Source: Bryobacteraceae bacterium (GTDB lineage Bacteria > Acidobacteriota > Terriglobia > Bryobacterales > Bryobacteraceae). Taken from it: a DNA stretch of 61,083 bases. Both the position numbers and the translations under genes were made by a program. The notes beneath the pieces are model-generated. The model was not told the origin of the DNA and did not search any database. It saw only the letters and a list, made by a program, of their open reading frames with translations. The stretch lies in NCBI GenBank assembly GCA_947458745.1, contig CANGYQ010000014.1:1-61083 (forward strand). The letters are read 5' to 3'. Position 1 is the stretch's first letter. Each line of letters opens with the position of its first letter. Below, one piece after another: positions 1 to 8,631 of the stretch.

Positions 1-1
1 C

Positions 2-1399
2 TTCTTCCATGATTCCTGGCAGGTGAGCAAGCGCCTGACGCTGGACCTCGGATTACGCTACGAAGCCCACACGACCGTTAAGCCCCGCTACGCCGGCGGC
101 GCTTCCAACTACGACATTGCCAACAATAGCCTGGTGGTGGCCGGCGTGGGCCCCATCGGCCTCAGCACCAACGTGAACTTTGACCCTCATCAGTTCGCGC
201 CCCGCCTGGGCATGGCCTACCGCTTGAATGAGAAGACCGTAATCCGTGGCGGTTACGGCTTAAGCTTCTACACGGGGCGTTTCGGCTTCACGGGCGGCAC
301 GCTATCGACGCAGTTCCCGGTGATCTACAACATCCAGGAAGGTGTGGCCGGCAATTTCCGGGTGGATGGGTCGGCCGATACGCTGCCCGCGTTCTCGCTC
401 ATCCCGATTCCTTCCAGCGGCACCATCAGCCCCGCCCCCAACCAGGGTTACTTCACCGTGCCCGCCAATAACCCGATTCCGATGGTCCACAGCTACAGCT
501 TTACGGTCCAGCGCCAACTGGCGGGCGGCTGGGTGGCCGACGCGGCATTTGTGGGCACCTTGGGCCGCCGCATTCCCGGACAGCGCGAATTGAACTTCGC
601 GCTCCCGGGACAAGGCGCGGCCGGCCTCGCGTTCAACCAGAGATTCGGACGCACGGCCAGCGTTGCCGAGCGCGCCAATGCCTACAACAACAACTACAAC
701 GGCCTTCAGGTGAACGTGCAGAAACGCTTCTCCCAAGGCCTCTCGTTCCAGGCTGCTTATACGTTCTCAAAGACGCTGGGCGTGGGTGATGATCAGCCCG
801 GTTTCACCATCCCGGGTGCGGTTCGCGAGCGTCACTACGGCCCCGCCGGGTTTGACCGGACCCACATGCTCACCGTCAATCACATTTGGGAACTGCCATT
901 TGGCAAAGGCAAGCGCTTCGCCACGTCGGGACCCGCCAGGTGGGTGGCGGGCGACTGGCAGATCGCGGGAATCGCCCGGTTCGTCACCGGAGCGCCGTTC
1001 TCGATCGTGGCCGATGCCGGGCCGTGCAATTGCCCTGGAAACGGCAACTTCGCCAACGTACTGCGCGCCACCACCATTCGCGGCGGCTATGGGCCGGGTC
1101 AACTGTACATGGATACGACAGCCTTTGCCGCACCCGCTCCGGGTACGTTTGGCAATGGTGGCCGCAACATTGTGCGTGGCCCCGGCTTCGGAAACTACGA
1201 CTTCTCGATCTTCCGTTTCTTCCGCGTGCGTGAGGGCATGCGCCTGGAACTGCGGGGCGAGTTCTACAACTTGACCAACACTCCCCGCTTTGGAAACCCC
1301 GTCAACAATGTCAACGCCGGCAACTTTGGCCAGATTACGGGAACTCTCTTCGGAGAGGGCGAGCGGGATGTTCAAGTGGGGCTGCGGCTGACTTTCTGA
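2..1399 (+). CDS. TonB-dependent receptor, Oar-like, C-terminal part (5' end outside window)
   Basis: The open frame runs in from the left edge, so only about 465 C-terminal residues are present. It reads as beta-barrel sequence throughout: alternating aromatic strands such as LDLGLRYE, GMAYRLNEKTVIRGGYGLSF and FRFFRVREGMRLELRGEFYN, glycine/asparagine-rich loops, and a final strand VQVGLRLTF ending in Phe as outer-membrane proteins do. The layout (FDRTHMLTVNHIWELPFGKG, then NTPRFGNP near the end) is the acidobacterial Oar / carboxypeptidase-regulatory-like TonB receptor type. The plug and the N-terminal regulatory domain lie outside the window. Likely role: energised import of a ligand across the outer membrane; the ligand cannot be told. 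Confidence 0.9.
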   Translation, partial: FFHDSWQVSKRLTLDLGLRYEAHTTVKPRYAGGASNYDIANNSLVVAGVGPIGLSTNVNFDPHQFAPRLGMAYRLNEKTVIRGGYGLSFYTGRFGFTGGTLSTQFPVIYNIQEGVAGNFRVDGSADTLPAFSLIPIPSSGTISPAPNQGYFTVPANNPIPMVHSYSFTVQRQLAGGWVADAAFVGTLGRRIPGQRELNFALPGQGAAGLAFNQRFGRTASVAERANAYNNNYNGLQVNVQKRFSQGLSFQAAYTFSKTLGVGDDQPGFTIPGAVRERHYGPAGFDRTHMLTVNHIWELPFGKGKRFATSGPARWVAGDWQIAGIARFVTGAPFSIVADAGPCNCPGNGNFANVLRATTIRGGYGPGQLYMDTTAFAAPAPGTFGNGGRNIVRGPGFGNYDFSIFRFFRVREGMRLELRGEFYNLTNTPRFGNPVNNVNAGNFGQITGTLFGEGERDVQVGLRLTF

Positions 1400-1445
1400 T
1401 CCGGCTCTGTTACTCCGCGATGGCCGTTCATCTAAACTCTGGGGT

Positions 1446-2273
1446 GTGAGACTGCCTCCCGTGGCTAACGCTGCACACCCCAACCATCACCGCCCATTCG
1501 CGCGCCGCTTAAGGGTGGCGATCTCGCGGTTGGGCTATCGGATCCTGTGGTGCTCTCTCGCGGCCGTCACACTCGTTCCGGCTTTCGGGCAAGAGCCCGT
1601 GACCCTGGGCGAGCGCCTGTACCTGGGCCAGTGCGCGATGTGTCATGGCGCCCGTGGCGAAGGCGGGCGCGGGCCCGTGCTGGCCAAGCCCAAGTTGCTG
1701 CACGCCACCGATGACGCGTCTCTCAATCGGATCATCCGCAGCGGCATTCCGGGAACCGGCATGCCGGGGACGGGCTTGATCGATGCGGAGATCCTCGCAG
1801 TCGCGGCCCATGTCCGCCAGTTGGGCGCGGTGCGGCCGGAGCCGGTGGCGGGAGATGCGCGCGCCGGCTCGGAGGTCTTCTTTGGCCGGGGGCGGTGCGT
1901 GGCCTGCCACGTCCTCCAAGGCAAAGGTGGAATCTTTGGCCCGGAACTCGATGGCATTGGGGCGCGGCGCAGCCCCACCCACCTTCGCCAGTCCCTGGTT
2001 GACCCCGCAGCCGACTTTCCACCCAACTATGCCTGGGTTGAAGCAGTGACACCCACCGGCCGCCGCATCCAGGGCCTGCGCGTCAATGAAGACACGTTCT
2101 CAATCCAGCTCCGCGACCTGGGCGGCCAACTGCACTCGCATTGGAAGCAGGAGCTGACCAGCCTCCGCAAAGATCTGAAGCGTTCGCCCATGCCCTCCTA
2201 CCGGGACACACTCACCGCTACGGAGCTAACCAATCTGGTCGCCTATCTGGCCAGCCTCCAGGAGAGCCAATGA
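1446..2273 (+). CDS. Secreted di-heme cytochrome c, partner of PQQ dehydrogenase
   Basis: About 275 residues from a GTG start. A basic N-terminus and hydrophobic stretch (RILWCSLAAVTLVPAFGQ) form an export signal. Two heme-binding motifs are visible: CAMCH near residue 61 and CVACH near residue 154, each in a cytochrome c fold with a downstream Met-containing segment. The second domain (GIFGPELDGIGARRSPTHL, then a region rich in beta-strand) resembles heme-binding domains found with membrane-bound dehydrogenases. The stop codon overlaps the ATG of the PQQ dehydrogenase gene (ATGA), so the two are translationally coupled; the cytochrome probably takes electrons from that enzyme in the periplasm. 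Confidence 0.85.
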   Translation: MRLPPVANAAHPNHHRPFARRLRVAISRLGYRILWCSLAAVTLVPAFGQEPVTLGERLYLGQCAMCHGARGEGGRGPVLAKPKLLHATDDASLNRIIRSGIPGTGMPGTGLIDAEILAVAAHVRQLGAVRPEPVAGDARAGSEVFFGRGRCVACHVLQGKGGIFGPELDGIGARRSPTHLRQSLVDPAADFPPNYAWVEAVTPTGRRIQGLRVNEDTFSIQLRDLGGQLHSHWKQELTSLRKDLKRSPMPSYRDTLTATELTNLVAYLASLQESQ

Positions 2274-3838
2274 AGAACATTATCTTGCTGGCCGCCCTTT
2301 CGGCCATGGCCCAGGTGCCCTATGAGCGCATCGCCAAAGCGCCGTCCGAGCCCGCCAGTTGGCTGACTTACTCGGGCGACTATGCCTCGCACCACTATTC
2401 AGCCTTGTCGAAGATCAACCGCGCCAACGTCGCGCAGCTGAAGCCCGCCTGGATGTACCAGGTCCGCGGACGCCAGCACTTTGAGACAACGCCGCTGGTG
2501 TTTGACGGCGTCATGTACATCACCGATCCACCCAGCGACGTCACGGCGCTCGATCTCAAGACCGGCCGCCCAATCTGGCATTACCGCCGCAGCCTGCCCG
2601 CCGGGATTCCGGTCTGCTGCGGTCAGGTCAACCGCGGCGTGGCGGCTCTCGATGGCCGGATCTTCGTGAACACGATCGATTCGCACCTGTTAGCGCTCGA
2701 TGCCCGCACGGGGCGCGTCGAATGGGATGTCGAAGTGGCCGACTGGAAGCTGGCCTACACGATGACCGCCGCGCCGCTGGCCATCAAGGACAAGATCATC
2801 GTCGGCATTGCGGGCGCTGAGTACGGGGTCCGCGGATTTCTGGACGCCTACGATGCCAAGACCGGCAAGCGCGCCTGGCGCTTCTGGACCACGCCCGGCC
2901 CCGGCGAACCGGGTCATGAAACCTGGTCCGGCGATAGCTGGAAGTACGGCGGCGCAACGACGTGGGTAACCGGCTCCTATGACCCGGAGTTGAACTTAGT
3001 CTACTGGGGCACCGGCAATCCCGGCCCTGATTACGACGGCAGCGTGCGGCTGGGCGACAACCTCTACTCCGATTGCGTCATCGCGCTCGATGCCGACACG
3101 GGAAAGCTGAAGTGGCACTTCCAGTTCATTCCGCACGATGTCAACGATATCGACGCCAACCAGATCCCGGTGCTGCTTGATGCTGATTGGAAAGGCCGCC
3201 GCCGCAAGCTGATGCTGTTTGCCAACCGCAACGCCTTCTACTACGTGCTGGACCGCGCGACGGGCGAGTTTCTGCATGGCGTGCCCTTCACCAAACAGAA
3301 CTGGGCCAAAGGCCTCGACGCCAAAGGCCGCCCCATCCCCAACCCGGAAACCGAGCCCAACCAGAAAGGGGCCCTGGTCTATCCCGATGACGATGGCTCG
3401 TCGAACTGGTTCAGCCCTTCCTATAGTCCGCGAACCAACCTGTTCTACCAGAACGTCCGCGAGAAGGGCGCACTCTATTTCAAGACCTCCGTAGAGTACC
3501 GCCCGGGCCGCCTCTACCTGGGAGCCATCAAACGCGACCTCACCGATGAAGAGCCCTATGGCACGCTGCGCGCCTTGAACCCGTTGACAGGTGAGCAGGC
3601 CTGGATGTTCAAGGTCCAATCGCCGCCCTGGTGCGGCCTGCTCTCGACCGCCGGCGACCTGGTCTTTTCCGGCACCATGGAAGGCGACTTCTTCGCCCTC
3701 GACGCCGTCACCGGCAAGCACCTGTGGCGCTTCCAAACCGGAGGCGAAATCTGGTCCAATCCCATCAGCTACGAGTTTGAAGGCAAGCAATACATCAGCA
3801 TCGCCTCCGGCAGCAGCATCATCGTTTTCGGGCTGTAG
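2270..3838 (+). CDS. Periplasmic PQQ-dependent (quinoprotein) alcohol dehydrogenase
   Basis: 522 residues starting at the ATG that overlaps the cytochrome stop; the frame is open further upstream, but this start gives a short signal peptide (MKNIILLAALSAMA). Eight-bladed propeller signatures are present: YTAL/ALDAKTG-type blades such as VTALDLKTGRPIWHYRR, and the vicinal cysteine pair in GIPVCCGQVNRGVA that forms the ring disulfide over PQQ in quinoprotein alcohol dehydrogenases. There is no fused C-terminal cytochrome domain, and the preceding gene supplies a separate one. It oxidises an alcohol or related substrate and passes electrons to cytochrome c; the substrate is not predictable from sequence. 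Confidence 0.88.
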   Translation: MKNIILLAALSAMAQVPYERIAKAPSEPASWLTYSGDYASHHYSALSKINRANVAQLKPAWMYQVRGRQHFETTPLVFDGVMYITDPPSDVTALDLKTGRPIWHYRRSLPAGIPVCCGQVNRGVAALDGRIFVNTIDSHLLALDARTGRVEWDVEVADWKLAYTMTAAPLAIKDKIIVGIAGAEYGVRGFLDAYDAKTGKRAWRFWTTPGPGEPGHETWSGDSWKYGGATTWVTGSYDPELNLVYWGTGNPGPDYDGSVRLGDNLYSDCVIALDADTGKLKWHFQFIPHDVNDIDANQIPVLLDADWKGRRRKLMLFANRNAFYYVLDRATGEFLHGVPFTKQNWAKGLDAKGRPIPNPETEPNQKGALVYPDDDGSSNWFSPSYSPRTNLFYQNVREKGALYFKTSVEYRPGRLYLGAIKRDLTDEEPYGTLRALNPLTGEQAWMFKVQSPPWCGLLSTAGDLVFSGTMEGDFFALDAVTGKHLWRFQTGGEIWSNPISYEFEGKQYISIASGSSIIVFGL

Positions 3839-3844
3839 TCCCAT

Positions 3845-3871
3845 CCGAGCCGCGACCAGCAGGAGCGGGCT
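3845..3871 (+). repeat. Dispersed repeat, copy A (upstream of STAND gene)
   Basis: A 27-nt GC-rich sequence with core GACCAGCAGGAGCGGGCT. It matches copy B (6597-6623) at 25 of 27 positions in the same orientation, and copy C (6784-6822) in inverted orientation. It lies seven bases after the PQQ dehydrogenase stop and about 90 bases before the STAND gene. Confidence 0.7.
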
Positions 3872-3960
3872 GACTTCAAAACACCCAAAGCCCTCAAAGC
3901 GCTCGATCCCCCCAGCCCTATCACTAAGTAGCGATAATAGTCACTCGACCTACGCCGCCC

Positions 3961-6588
3961 ATGCCGGATAAACCTCGCATCTTTATCTCCTACGCCCGCC
4001 GCGATGGCGCGGACCTGGCGCAGCGTATCCAGCAGGACCTGCAAGCCGCTGGCTTCGATGCTTGGCTTGACGTACAGCGCCTCCGCGGCGGCGCCAGTTG
4101 GTCAATCGAACTTGAACGGGCATTGGCTGGGGCGGATGTCGTGCTGGCCATTCTGACGGACGGCTCCTATGCTTCCGACCCCTGCCGCGCGGAGCACGGG
4201 GTGGCACTGGATCGGGGTAAGCGGGTGATTCCGGTAGTGGGGCAAGCCGACTGCCCGATCCCCCTCCATCTCTGCAACCTCCAGCGCATCGACCTCAGTC
4301 ATCCAGGAAGGTATGACGCCGGATTTGCCAAAATTCTCCGCGCTTTAGGTGACCGCCGGGCTTTCGGGCCGCCTTCCGTTCCGAAACCCCGGTACAACAA
4401 TGCGGAAAGCCTGCCGGAGAACTTTGTCGAGCGGCCCGAACTGCTGGCCCGTCTGCGGGATGCTCTCTTCCTGGACTCGCCCAAACGCAATATTGCTCTC
4501 ACCGCGTTGCGGGGCATGGGCGGCATCGGCAAAACTGTTCTGGCTCAGGCTCTCTGTCAGGACGCCGCCGTGCGGGCCGCTTTCCCGGACGGCATTTTCT
4601 GGTTCACCTTGGGCCGGGAGCCACGGAGTTTTCCTGACCGCATTAAAAGTGTGCCGGGGCTGCATGAGCTGCTGGGAGGACCGGAGGGCGACATTGAGTG
4701 CCGCAGCCGATTCCGGGCCGTGATGCGCAAGAGGTCGGTGTTAGTGGTGCTGGATGACGTCTGGGACGCGGCCGCAATTCGGCCTTTCCATACGAACTCG
4801 CGGTTCCTGCTCACCACCCGTAACGCGGACCTCGGTCCGGCCTTTGACGCACGGCCATTTACGGCGGAATTACTGGCTGATTGTGAGGCGAGGAAGCTGC
4901 TGGCCGCGTGGGCGGACCTACCCGAAGACCAGCTACCCGTGGCGGCGGGCGGTATTGTGGCGCAATGCGGGAATCTGCCCTTGGCCCTGGCCCTCATTGG
5001 AGCCCACTTGCGCGGCAAGCCGCCCGCTTTCTGGCCGGTGGTGCTCGGTCAGCTCCGTGACGGAGACTGGTCCAAGGTCCGGTCGCAGTTTCCGGAGCCG
5101 CATACCTCCGTGTTCGTAGCGCTTGAAGTCAGTTTCCAGGCGCTCCGGAAGGCCGACCCCGTTGCCGCCGAACGCTACCTCGCGCTGGCCGTGCTGCTGG
5201 AAGACATGCCCGCCCACCCGCTGGTGCAGCGGGCGCTGTGGGGGTGTGACGCGGACGAATCGTTGGAAACCGCTGAGCGTTTGATTGCTCTATCCCTGGC
5301 GGCACGCGACGGCGATGCGGGCGCAATCAGCTTGCATGATGTGCAGTTCGATTATGTCTGCGCGCAGTTCTCTGATCAGGCAGCGCTGAAGTTGATCCAT
5401 GGCGCGGCGCGCCTTTCGGCCCACGTGATTGACCTGGCGCCGGAGGAATTTGCCGGGCAGTTGATCGGGCGCCTGCTGCCCTATGTCGACATTCGGGCGA
5501 TTGCCCAATTCTGTAGCCGCCTCGCCCAGGGCGCGCTGAAGCCGTGGCTGCAACCTCGGCAGCCTGCCCTCTCTCCACCCAGGACCGGGCTGCTCCACAC
5601 CCTCTCGGAGCATACGGATGACGTGAGGTCGGCGGCCATCACTGCGGACGGCCTGCGCGCGGAATCTGCGTATGGCGACTATACCCTCGAGGTCCGGGAT
5701 CTTACCCCCGGCACCACCCCCCGTTTCCCCGAAGGCCACACCAGCTTAGTGAATGCGGTGGCCGTCACCTCAGACGGCCTGCGCGCGGTCTCGGCGTCTC
5801 ACGACCATACCCTCCGAGTCTGGGATCTCTCCTCCGGTGCTATCCTCCGCACCCTGGAAAATCATCCACAGCCGGTGAGGTCAGTGGCCGTCACCGCGGA
5901 CGGCCTGCGTGCGGTCTCGGCGTCTTCCGACAATACCCTCCGGGTCTGGGACCTCTTCTCCGGTGCCACCCTCCGCACCCTTGAAGGGCATACGAGCATA
6001 GTGGAGTCGGTGGCGGTCACCGCGGAAGGCCTACGCGCGGTCTCGGCTTCTTGGGACCATACCCTCCGGGTCTGGGATCTCTCGATCGGTGCCACCCTCC
6101 GCATCCTGGAAGGCCATACGAACTGGGTGAGGTCGGTGGCCGTCACCGCTGACGGCCTGCGTGCGGTCTCGGCATCTTCCGACCATACCCTCCGGGTCTG
6201 GGACCTCTCCTCCGGCGCCACTCTCCGCACCCTTGAGGGGCATGCGGCGAGAGTGAATGCGGTGGCCGTCACCGCCGACGGCCTTCGTGCGGTCTCAGCG
6301 TCTGACGATATGGCCCTCCGGGTTTGGGACCTCGCTTCTGGCGCTGCCGTCCGCACCCTGGAAGGCCATACGAGCGGCGTGACTGCGGTGGGTGTCACCG
6401 CCGACGGCCTACGCGCCGTTTCGGCGTCTGGTGATACGACGCTCCGGGTCTGGGACCTTGCTACTGGCGCCACTCTCGCCATCTTCCATGCTGATCATCC
6501 AGTCCTGTCCTGCGCGTGGGCCGGGGCGGGGCGAGTACTGGCGGGGGATGCGGGCGGACACGTCCATCGGTTGACGCTGGAGGAGTGA
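3961..6588 (+). CDS. TIR - NB-ARC - WD40 STAND protein (putative NLR-like defence sensor)
   Basis: 875 residues with three regions. Residues 5-130 are a TIR domain (PRIFISYARRDG; DVVLAILTDGSY), with Glu78 in PCRAEHG placed like the catalytic Glu of NAD-cleaving TIRs. Residues 155-540 are an NB-ARC ATPase, with Walker A GMGGIGKT at 185-192, Walker B VLVVLDDVWD, an RNBS-B-like RFLLTTRN and a GxP-like GNLPLALA. From His551 there are seven full 42-residue WD40 repeats (starts at 551, 593, 635, 677, 719, 761, 803) and a partial eighth. This is the architecture of STAND/NLR immune sensors: the propeller would sense a ligand, the NTPase oligomerise and the TIR act as effector. No known defence genes flank it, so the role is inferred. 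It is monocistronic and flanked by dispersed repeats. Confidence 0.9.
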   Translation: MPDKPRIFISYARRDGADLAQRIQQDLQAAGFDAWLDVQRLRGGASWSIELERALAGADVVLAILTDGSYASDPCRAEHGVALDRGKRVIPVVGQADCPIPLHLCNLQRIDLSHPGRYDAGFAKILRALGDRRAFGPPSVPKPRYNNAESLPENFVERPELLARLRDALFLDSPKRNIALTALRGMGGIGKTVLAQALCQDAAVRAAFPDGIFWFTLGREPRSFPDRIKSVPGLHELLGGPEGDIECRSRFRAVMRKRSVLVVLDDVWDAAAIRPFHTNSRFLLTTRNADLGPAFDARPFTAELLADCEARKLLAAWADLPEDQLPVAAGGIVAQCGNLPLALALIGAHLRGKPPAFWPVVLGQLRDGDWSKVRSQFPEPHTSVFVALEVSFQALRKADPVAAERYLALAVLLEDMPAHPLVQRALWGCDADESLETAERLIALSLAARDGDAGAISLHDVQFDYVCAQFSDQAALKLIHGAARLSAHVIDLAPEEFAGQLIGRLLPYVDIRAIAQFCSRLAQGALKPWLQPRQPALSPPRTGLLHTLSEHTDDVRSAAITADGLRAESAYGDYTLEVRDLTPGTTPRFPEGHTSLVNAVAVTSDGLRAVSASHDHTLRVWDLSSGAILRTLENHPQPVRSVAVTADGLRAVSASSDNTLRVWDLFSGATLRTLEGHTSIVESVAVTAEGLRAVSASWDHTLRVWDLSIGATLRILEGHTNWVRSVAVTADGLRAVSASSDHTLRVWDLSSGATLRTLEGHAARVNAVAVTADGLRAVSASDDMALRVWDLASGAAVRTLEGHTSGVTAVGVTADGLRAVSASGDTTLRVWDLATGATLAIFHADHPVLSCAWAGAGRVLAGDAGGHVHRLTLEE
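5611..6492 (+). repeat. Seven tandem 126-nt WD40-coding repeats
   Basis: Seven 42-codon units inside the STAND gene. The inner repeats are near-identical (VTADGLRAVSAS, TLRVWDLSSGATLRTLEG). Differences cluster at the three residues after the opening His (DD, SL, QP, SI, NW, AR, SG before Val), the residue after Val, and the x positions of SASxDxTL. Such recent, homogenised repeats with a few variable surface positions can change copy number by recombination. Confidence 0.9.
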
Positions 6589-6590
6589 TC

Positions 6591-6630
6591 CCGACTCCGA
6601 GCCACGACCAGCAGGACCGGGCTCTTCCCG
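6591..6630 (+). repeat. Dispersed repeat, copy B (just after STAND stop)
   Basis: About 40 nt starting two bases after the STAND stop codon; core GACCAGCAGGACCGGGCTCT. It is direct to copy A and inverted relative to copy C, with which it shares the longer outer part CCGACTC...GGGCTCTTCC. Confidence 0.75.
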
Positions 6631-6783
6631 CACCCATCACCGCCCGCCCATCAAGCCCCGCTCCACTTGAGAGCGTTGACAGCCATGGAGCGGAGTGCCG
6701 ATCCATCAAGCTACATCGCCCAGCAACCCCCATCCTCCCAGGAGCGCGAACATTGTTCGCAGCCTCACCAGCCGTGCATCACC

Positions 6784-6822
6784 CGGAAGAGCCCGCTCCT
6801 GCTGGTCTCGGCTCAGAGTCGG
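6784..6822 (-). repeat. Dispersed repeat, copy C (inverted)
   Basis: The reverse complement of this 39-nt stretch matches copy B along its whole length with about four mismatches and one indel. B and C form an inverted pair enclosing about 150 nt with no gene. The gap 6589-6891 between the STAND gene and gamma-glutamyltransferase holds only these repeats; no convincing promoter or ORF was seen there. The arrangement resembles REP/BIME-type intergenic repeats. Confidence 0.7.
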
Positions 6823-6891
6823 CATCCATCGCCGCCCCAAAATCCGGCAAAGGGCCACTCCGCCCGGCCAGCCTCTCCCCAGCAGAGCAGC

Positions 6892-8565
6892 CTACTCCGG
6901 TTGCGGAATCGCCGAGCCGTCGGCTCGCGGGTCCGATGCCGCCGAGTTCACCTTGGTCTTGGCGTTGTGCATCACGGCGTTGCCCCGGCCCATCCGGGCG
7001 CTGTAGGGTTGGGCGATGGTGATCTGGTGGCCTTTGGAGGAAAGCTCCCGCAGCGTATCCAGGCCGGCGCGGGATTCGATGGTGACTTCACAACCCGTGG
7101 CCCGGCCCTTGGTGAAGCGGGGAGCGTCCAATGCCGCCTGTAGATTCATCCCGTGGTCGGCAATGTAGGAGACAAACTGCGCGTGCGCCAACGGCTGGTT
7201 GGCGCCGCTCATGATGCCGAAGCCGATGTGCAGGTCATCTTTCTGCATGATGGCGGGGATGATGGTGTGGAAGGGGCGCTTGCCGGGGGCTAGGGCGTTG
7301 GCGGCGGACGGATCGAAGCTGAAGCCCCCGCCGCGGTTGTGCAGGTGGAAGCCCATGCCGTCGACGGTGACGCCGGAGGCCCACAGTCCGGAGACGCTCT
7401 GGATCCAGGAGGCGATGTTGCCGTCACGGTCCACTACGGAGAAGTAAGTGGTGTCCGATGACATGGGCGGCGCGCCGGGTTGCACGGCGCAATTGGCCTC
7501 CTCGGGCTTGATCAACTTCGCCCGCTGGGCGGCGTAGGGCTTCGAGATCATGCCCGCCGTCGGCACCTTCACCGTGCGCGTGTCGCCCACGAACTTCAAG
7601 TCCGCATAGGCCAGCTTCATCGCTTCAATCTTGCGGTGGAACTCAGTGGAGCTGAAGGGTGGCGCGGCATCGAAGTTTTCGAGGATGTTCAGCATCGAGA
7701 GCGCGGCCAAGCCTTGACCATTGGGCGGCAGTTCATGCACGCGCCAGCCGCGATAGACGGTGGAGATCGGGGTCACCCACTCCGGTTCAAACGTGGCTAA
7801 GTCCGCTGCCGCCATCAGCCCGCCCAGCTTCGCCGATTTGCCCAGGATGGCCGTTGCGATCTCGCCTTTGTAGAAGGCATCCGCGCCGCCCGTGGCGATC
7901 AACTTCATTGCCCGCCCCAAGTCCGGGTTGCGGTACATCTCGCCGATCTCGGGCGCCTTGCCGTTGGGGTAGAACACGCGCACACCCTCGGCGTCTTTGC
8001 GCACCAGTGCGGACTCCCACACGCGGCCCACCATCTCCTGCATGGGGAAGCCATCGGTGGCCAGATGAATCGATGTGTCGAAAAGCTTGTTCCACGGCAG
8101 CTTGCCATAGCGGCGGTGCATCGCCTCCCAGCCGCGGACGGTGCCGGGCACCGTGGCCGAATGGATGCCGGTGGAATCCATCTTGGTCAGGCCCTTCGCT
8201 TTGAGGACTTCAATCGTCATGGCGCGCGGCGCCGGGCCACTGGCATTCAAGCCGGTGATCTTGCCGGTGGCTGCTTCGCGGTACATCACAAACAGGTCGC
8301 CGCCGATGCCACACATCATTGGCTCCACCACGCCCAAGACGGCGTTGGCGGAAATGGCCGCGTCAACGGCGCTACCGCCCTTGTCGAGAATCATCGCTCC
8401 GGCCTGTGAAGCCAGCACCTGGCTGGTAGAGACAATGCCGCCCCGGGCGATCACCATGGAGCGGCCATGGGCGCGATCTGTACTCTGGGCACGGGCGAGA
8501 GCTGATCCGAGCGACCCAAGGGCCAAGGTGGGGACAAAATGGCGGCGTTGCATGATCAAAAGCAT
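6892..8565 (-). CDS. ggt: Gamma-glutamyltransferase (Tat-exported)
   Basis: 557 residues from ATG at 8565; an in-frame ATG at 8553 (MQRRHFVP) fits a Tat signal with its twin Arg and AxA-like end (ALARAQ) equally well. The frame is open to 8820, but that part overlaps the divergent neighbour. Family marks: VSTSQVLASQAGAMILDKGG at the N-terminus, GGNA-like DAAISANAVLGVVEP, GGD in MCGIGGDLFV, and the autoprocessing nucleophile Thr in SSDTTYFSVVDRDGN, where the precursor self-cleaves into two subunits. A glycine-rich loop GFHLHNRGGGF follows. It hydrolyses glutathione or gamma-glutamyl amides in the periplasm. It is divergent from the enolase-superfamily gene, with 66 bp between. Confidence 0.92.
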   Translation of the reverse strand: MLLIMQRRHFVPTLALGSLGSALARAQSTDRAHGRSMVIARGGIVSTSQVLASQAGAMILDKGGSAVDAAISANAVLGVVEPMMCGIGGDLFVMYREAATGKITGLNASGPAPRAMTIEVLKAKGLTKMDSTGIHSATVPGTVRGWEAMHRRYGKLPWNKLFDTSIHLATDGFPMQEMVGRVWESALVRKDAEGVRVFYPNGKAPEIGEMYRNPDLGRAMKLIATGGADAFYKGEIATAILGKSAKLGGLMAAADLATFEPEWVTPISTVYRGWRVHELPPNGQGLAALSMLNILENFDAAPPFSSTEFHRKIEAMKLAYADLKFVGDTRTVKVPTAGMISKPYAAQRAKLIKPEEANCAVQPGAPPMSSDTTYFSVVDRDGNIASWIQSVSGLWASGVTVDGMGFHLHNRGGGFSFDPSAANALAPGKRPFHTIIPAIMQKDDLHIGFGIMSGANQPLAHAQFVSYIADHGMNLQAALDAPRFTKGRATGCEVTIESRAGLDTLRELSSKGHQITIAQPYSARMGRGNAVMHNAKTKVNSAASDPRADGSAIPQPE

Positions 8566-8631
8566 AACGCGCCGCCTGCCGCAGAATCCGGTTGCTCGGC
8601 GCGGCGGGATCGGCGTTACGATCAAGGTCTC

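Noticed and set aside
5862..6482. Antisense open frame with internal repeats inside the STAND gene
   Set aside because: Its repeats are the reverse reading of the WD40-coding repeats; the sense frame has clear domain homology.
5611..6492. Possible CRISPR-like array
   Set aside because: The units are 126 nt, in frame, and encode WD40 repeats with no spacers.
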